Shown piece after piece: positions 59,629 through 64,000 of a DNA stretch of 64,000 nucleotides. The DNA comes from Anaeramoeba flamelloides. Taxonomy: Eukaryota > Metamonada > Anaeramoebidae. Where the stretch lies: the NCBI GenBank assembly GCA_027625915.1, contig JANTQA010000051.1:6200501-6264500 (forward strand), given 5' to 3'. The stretch's first letter is position 1. The number at the start of each line of letters is the position of its first letter. The notes under the pieces were generated by a model, which did no database searches, had not been told where the DNA came from, and saw only the letters and a program-made list of their open reading frames with translations. A program made the translations under genes and the position numbers.

Positions 59629-60972
59629 ATGAGCAAATCCAAAAAAAGAAAATCCAAGCCAAAATCAAACACCCGAGCTAAAAAAACAAAAAAAGTGTTC
59701 CAGGTTGCATTAATGGAAGAGGATTATATTAATATGAATATTATTGTTGAACTGAAAAAAAGGACCTTAGTGGTAAAGTATTTAAATGCAGAAATGGGTG
59801 ATCTTAATGTTGAAGAGGAAGTGAATGAAAAAAGCGTCGAATTTATGGAGGTGTATGAATACTCGATCTTTTCCAGGATTCATAAAAAAATGGAAGAAAA
59901 AAACACACTGCAATTAAACCTATGTTCCTCTGATTTGATCGACACCAAGCTAAAAAAAACGGAAAAATCAAAAAAACAAAAAATCTCCCAATCAACAACC
60001 TCGTCACCGTCCCTTACCAACTTAAACAAACAAAAAACCCAACTCAAGAAAGGCGGAGAATCACGGAATAAGAAAAAAAAGCAAGAAAAAAAATCAAGGA
60101 TTATTTCCTTACTTTTCCTCAACTCATATCAAATGAAACGATTTGAACGGACGTTTTCAAAAATTAAAAACAAGAATTTGATGGAGTCCTACAAATTCAA
60201 GTTCCCCGAATTACCAGTTCCGCCCTTTTATGAACTGAAAAAGGTAATTGAATTTGAACAAGAGAATTCAACGAGGGTTCTCTTCCATGGCAAAACGACA
60301 AGTAAATCGATGCACGTGGGCGTTAAGGAGATGAGCCTTGCGTTTTGCAATTCCTTCATTACCTTTTTCAGCACCGCGGGCGTTTCCATCCACCGTGTGA
60401 AAAAGAGCACAAAGCTACAAAGGGACCAAATCAAAAAGACCTTAGATTTACGCTTTTCCGATGGCGCCAGGTATTCCTTCTTTTTCCCAGACGTGTTTGA
60501 AATGGATCTTATTAAAAAATTAGTATCCTCAATCGTCAATTCGAAAAACAACGAATCCGATTATGACCAGCAGCTGCGATATTACCCCATCATGGTTACA
60601 AAAAATTTAAAGACATTCAACGACTCAGATTTCCAATTGTCCTCGTTACAAGTGTTTGGCTACCAAATGAAATTATTTTGGAATTCCAAATTTATAGATT
60701 ATTCCATTAAGGAAAACACCAGAATTAAATTGTCAAAAACAAACCATTTACTCTTGCAGTTAACCCTTGACAATAAAAAAAAAAATCGATATCTGGCCAG
60801 ATTTTATTCTGAAAATACAAAAATCCAGTTTTTAAAAGCTTTTTTCAACGTGAAAAGGGCAAACTTCCCAGAGACTCAAATTAAACCTCAGTTCGAACAA
60901 ATTATGAATTACAAGTTTGAATCTAAGAAAAAAAATAAAAATGAGGAAGAAGATGAATTATATAAAAATTAA
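59629..60972 (+). CDS. Unrecognised protein, possibly three PH-like modules
   Basis: 447 residues from a clear ATG, in a single exon with balanced codon use, so it is surely coding. The first 25 residues are Lys/Arg-rich (nuclear-signal-like or disordered). I see three strand-rich segments, each closing with an amphipathic helix: about 26-190 (with a Lys/Ser/Thr-rich disordered insert at about 110-160) ending 'SYQMKRFERTFSKIK'; about 215-305 ending MDLIKKLVSSIV; and about 315-425 ending TKIQFLKAFFNVKR. That layout suggests PH-like folds in tandem, as in some histone-chaperone or cytoskeletal proteins, but I could not match a family. It ends in an acidic/basic tail. There are no membrane segments. 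Confidence 0.8.
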   Translation: MSKSKKRKSKPKSNTRAKKTKKVFQVALMEEDYINMNIIVELKKRTLVVKYLNAEMGDLNVEEEVNEKSVEFMEVYEYSIFSRIHKKMEEKNTLQLNLCSSDLIDTKLKKTEKSKKQKISQSTTSSPSLTNLNKQKTQLKKGGESRNKKKKQEKKSRIISLLFLNSYQMKRFERTFSKIKNKNLMESYKFKFPELPVPPFYELKKVIEFEQENSTRVLFHGKTTSKSMHVGVKEMSLAFCNSFITFFSTAGVSIHRVKKSTKLQRDQIKKTLDLRFSDGARYSFFFPDVFEMDLIKKLVSSIVNSKNNESDYDQQLRYYPIMVTKNLKTFNDSDFQLSSLQVFGYQMKLFWNSKFIDYSIKENTRIKLSKTNHLLLQLTLDNKKKNRYLARFYSENTKIQFLKAFFNVKRANFPETQIKPQFEQIMNYKFESKKKNKNEEEDELYKN

Positions 60973-61263
60973 CATGATTTTAATCTTTTTTTATTACGTA
61001 GAAATGCTTTTTTAATTATCTTATTCTTTTCTTTTTCATTATACTCTTTTTTATTTACATTCTTATTCTTATTCTTATTCTTCTTATTTCTCTTCTCTTT
61101 ACCTTTTCTTTTTTTAAGAATTTTAAAAAAAAAAAAATACATAAAAAGAGTATATTTTCAGTAATTTTATTATTAAGAATAAAGAGAACTCAATATTTAT
61201 TTATTTTTTTTTGATAATTTTGGACGTAAAAATTGATCTTTAATCCTTTTTATTATTTTAAGC

Positions 61264-61841
61264 TATTTCCAAAAAAGTGTGGCAAATTTATTTTTGAATA
61301 TTTGTATTAAACTCAATCTTCAATAAAACCATTTAAATATCCAAAATGATTATCGATCATTTATTAATTCTTAATAATAATTCAATTTGTTTGTTATTAG
61401 GACTTTAGCTGAAATAAAAAAGATTAAAATTTATGATCTAGATTTTTTTGAAATTTTTTTGGTGAAAATTGGTGTTTATTTTTTTCTTGTTTATTGGATA
61501 AATCGTTTTTCATAAAGTTTTTTTAATTTCTTGACTATATTTTCTATAGAATATAAATGTTACAACAGTATTTTACTTGTTTAAAAATTCATCAGTGCTC
61601 TTGCTAAATTTCCAGTTTTTTATTGAAATTGGTCGTACATTGTTTTCTCCTAAAAAAGTGAATTTTCTTTTTCATTTTTTGGATTATTTAATTGAACATA
61701 TTTTGAAATAAATACCATCTTCCTTGATTGAATTAATATTAATATTAAACTTAATTTAATATTTTCAATTAGAAAATAGTCCCACCAAAAACAAGTATTT
61801 TTTATGAAATGTCAAAAAAATGCCACACTTTTTTGGAAATA
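61264..61841. mobile_element. 578-bp TIR element with perfect 21-bp ends
   Basis: The left end 61264-61284 and right end 61821-61841 are exact complements (inner part TTTCCAAAAAAGTGTGGCA). If the outer TA is the target duplication, the TIR is 19 bases and the element is Tc1/mariner-sized as a MITE. The interior has no coding frame. A lone AAAAAAGTGTGGCA end is also present near 7561-7574. Confidence 0.75.
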
Positions 61842-63239
61842 CCTAACACAAATTTATTTATTAAAATTACAAAAATAATAAAATAAATAGTAAAAAATTC
61901 CTAATTTAATAGAAAATTTTATATATCTTTCCTAAGTCAGGATAAACTTTGTCAAATCATGATAAGGTTTCAAAAATCTCGATTATTTATTAGAAATTTC
62001 AATATTCTAATAAATTGTGATATTGTTAAAAATCAGACTATTATATTAATTCCTAAAATGGGGATAAAAATCAAAATATTGTCAAAAAATTAAATCACGA
62101 GAAAAAAATTGATGACTTTTAGGGCTAATTCAATATTATTTTTTTTTAAAAAAATATTATTTGATTAAAAAGTAGATCCTCGAAAAAAAAGTATTCTTTG
62201 AAAAAAAAACAAAAAATGTACTTAATTATAACCAACGATCAGATCGACGAGTTTTTCATTTTATTTTGGTTTGGTGTGGTTGACAGACCTATTGATTCTT
62301 TAGATCAAAAACAAAGGCAAATAAATATTTTCTCAGTTAATTATGGTTTTATAAATTGTGTTGGATGAAACAAGCTTCGAAAACAATCAACCCCTCAAAT
62401 GTTTTTTAATGTGTGTATTCTTGGTAAAAAACATTTTGTTTATTTTAGGAAAGTTGTAAGGGGGTAGATATTTTTATTCACAATATTTTAAAAACCCTAG
62501 ACAGAGTACAACCTATTATTAAGATTATTTGAAAAGATTTTTTTTCCTCTTCTTATCATCTTCTTTTGGTATCTTTGTATTGGAAAGAAAACAAAACTAG
62601 GGCGTACAGGTTTTTTTTTTGTTAATGGATCATCTCTAAGAAGTCAAATTATTCTTTCTTCTTTTTGACTATTTTTAACCCGTGAAGGTAAATAACCCCA
62701 TTTTAAAGAAGCATCTATTTTATATTCAATTATATTGTTTAGATGGACTATAATTATTTTGATCATAAAATTCGTTTGAGATTTTATATTTTGTGAAAAA
62801 CAAAATGAAAAGAATAAAAAATTTTTCCAATACAAACAATCACATTTCGTTTTTAAAACTTTATACATTTCGTCACTTTCAAACATTTAAAGAGACAATT
62901 CCTAATCCTTCAAAACATTTCTAAAGAGGGGGCGTTACAGTCATTTCCATTTTTAAGAAAAAGACAAAAAAAACATATTATAAACATTTTTTTATTTTTT
63001 TTTATATACAAATTATTTTACTAGAATTACAATTTTGTGTTTTAATTTAAGGGTCTGTTTTTTTCATGTTTGTTTCCATTATAAATTTGTGTCTTGAGAG
63101 TGGTAATGAATTTAAATATTTCCGAATTTGATTAGACAAAGTAAAACATTATAAAAACTTCAAAAAGGTTAAAGATATCATTTTGAAACAAAACTAATTT
63201 TTAAGTCAAAAAAACCATTTAAGAGGGGGGACCTTAATT

Positions 63240-63410
63240 ATAAAGTAGAAAACTTAAAATTAATAGATGTGAATCTTAATTAATTAGTACACAAACTTAA
63301 TAACAAATATCCAGGTATTGAATCATCAAGAATATAATAATACTATCAGTAAATATCCATAATTTTAAGTGTTATAAAGTGTTTTCATGTGTCATCAAGT
63401 GTTTAGTATA
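63240..63410 (+). repeat. Repeat block ending in 10-bp-period array (locus 4)
   Basis: AGAAAACTTAAAATTAATAG matches 38930 onward. The block ends with AATTTTAAGT, GTTATAAAGT, GTTTTCATGT, GTCATCAAGT at 63361-63400, in exact 10-base register. Confidence 0.6.
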
Positions 63411-64000
63411 CCTGGATTCGAAAGTGCTAACTGGAATTTCCAAAATTATTGTTTTTTATTTCAAAAAATAATAGATTTTCAGAGTTAACAGAAAACTCAA
63501 GAAATTTAATATTGTACTTTTGATATTATGTAAAAAAAGTTATATTTCCATATTATGAATCAAATTTTCAAATCAAAAAACAAAACCTAACAACAAAAAA
63601 TATTTAAAATCTAAAATCCAGATTTCATTTTAAAATTTTTAAATTTCACAAACAGTCTACATATATATTCTTTTGTTTATTATAAAAATAAAAGGTAAAA
63701 TAAAATTTCACAACTGAAGTAAAATTCACCTTAATTTAGGAACATTTAAAAATCTCAGACATTTACTTTGGAACTACTAACTTTATGAAAAAATCAGATT
63801 AATTTTCAATTTTATTTTTAGATGGTAACATTCCAATTTTTTCGTAAAGAAAAAAAATAATATTTTTTTAAACTCAAAAAAGGGGGTAAAAATTAAAGTT
63901 TCCAAATGGTTAATATATGAAAATAATAACAAGTTTTAGTAACTAAAAAATAAATTTTATTATAAAATTATCCACTTTGGATATGTAAATCACTTAAAAA

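Larger units (their letters stand above)
60973..64000. other. 3-kb spacer to window end with one TIR element and repeat block
   Basis: Holds the 21-base-TIR element (61264-61841) and a repeat block (63240-63410) shared with 38930-39080. The 80-residue minus-strand frame at 62644-62886 shows no domain. Confidence 0.5.

Noticed and set aside
1..64000. tRNA, rRNA, CRISPR arrays and riboswitches
   Set aside because: None could be recognised by reading. CRISPR arrays are not expected in a eukaryotic window, and a covariance-model scan would be needed to exclude short ncRNAs.

Overview
This is a strongly AT-rich window from a single-celled eukaryote. The evidence is GT-AG introns, genes on both strands with long T- and A-rich spacers, eukaryote-only proteins (coatomer alpha, a BEACH-WD40 giant, RCC1-BTB, RING/TRAF zinc-finger and NDR kinase), and runs of Lys/Glu/Asn low complexity inside otherwise good domains. 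The standard genetic code fits, because TAA, TGA and TAG all act as stops. The protein style (KEKE/ENEN inserts, RCC1-BTB, ZZ and TRAF fusions) recalls anaeramoebid amoeboflagellates. That placement is inference from memory of protein style, not from a marker gene.

Layout. 1-311 (-): start of an NDR/LATS-type AGC kinase running off the window edge. 2777-4639 (-): protein with a PH/TH1-like N-terminus, then a tandem ~30-residue repeat and an acidic/basic tail. 8349-9628 (-): small spliced gene made of two duplicated modules. 9.7-16.2 kb: transposon-rich spacer. 16244-19999 (+): ZZ zinc finger fused to a carboxylic acid reductase-like A-ACP-R enzyme. 20731-22761 (-): RING, TRAF zinc fingers, F-box and leucine-rich repeats in one chain. 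24187-41950 (+): an LvsA/ALFY-class BEACH protein in three exons with two unusually long introns (3.9 and 3.1 kb) that contain repeats. 43741-46234 (-): RCC1-BTB protein in two exons. 46.2-52.8 kb: repeat-rich spacer. 52850-57068 (+): coatomer alpha subunit in two exons. 59629-60972 (+): unrecognised protein that looks like three PH-like modules. 61-64 kb: spacer with one clear terminal-inverted-repeat element.

Splice junctions were placed by hand. Each coding-coding junction given here is GT-AG and keeps frame: 8955-9340, 24752-28644, 37173-40318, 44928-45735 and 54129-54528. Where a family alignment is known (BEACH, RCC1, coatomer alpha), the join restores continuous family sequence.

The genes are not an operon-like pathway. 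Themes are membrane trafficking (coatomer, BEACH), ubiquitin or signalling scaffolds (RING-F-box, RCC1-BTB, NDR kinase) and one reductase. The spacers and long introns carry several dispersed repeat families: a nested Tc1/mariner-like pair with a 174-bp internally deleted derivative, TIR elements with TA or TTA target duplications, a long fold-back element inside a BEACH intron, a LINE-like relic, and a 10-bp-period tandem array that recurs at five separated places.
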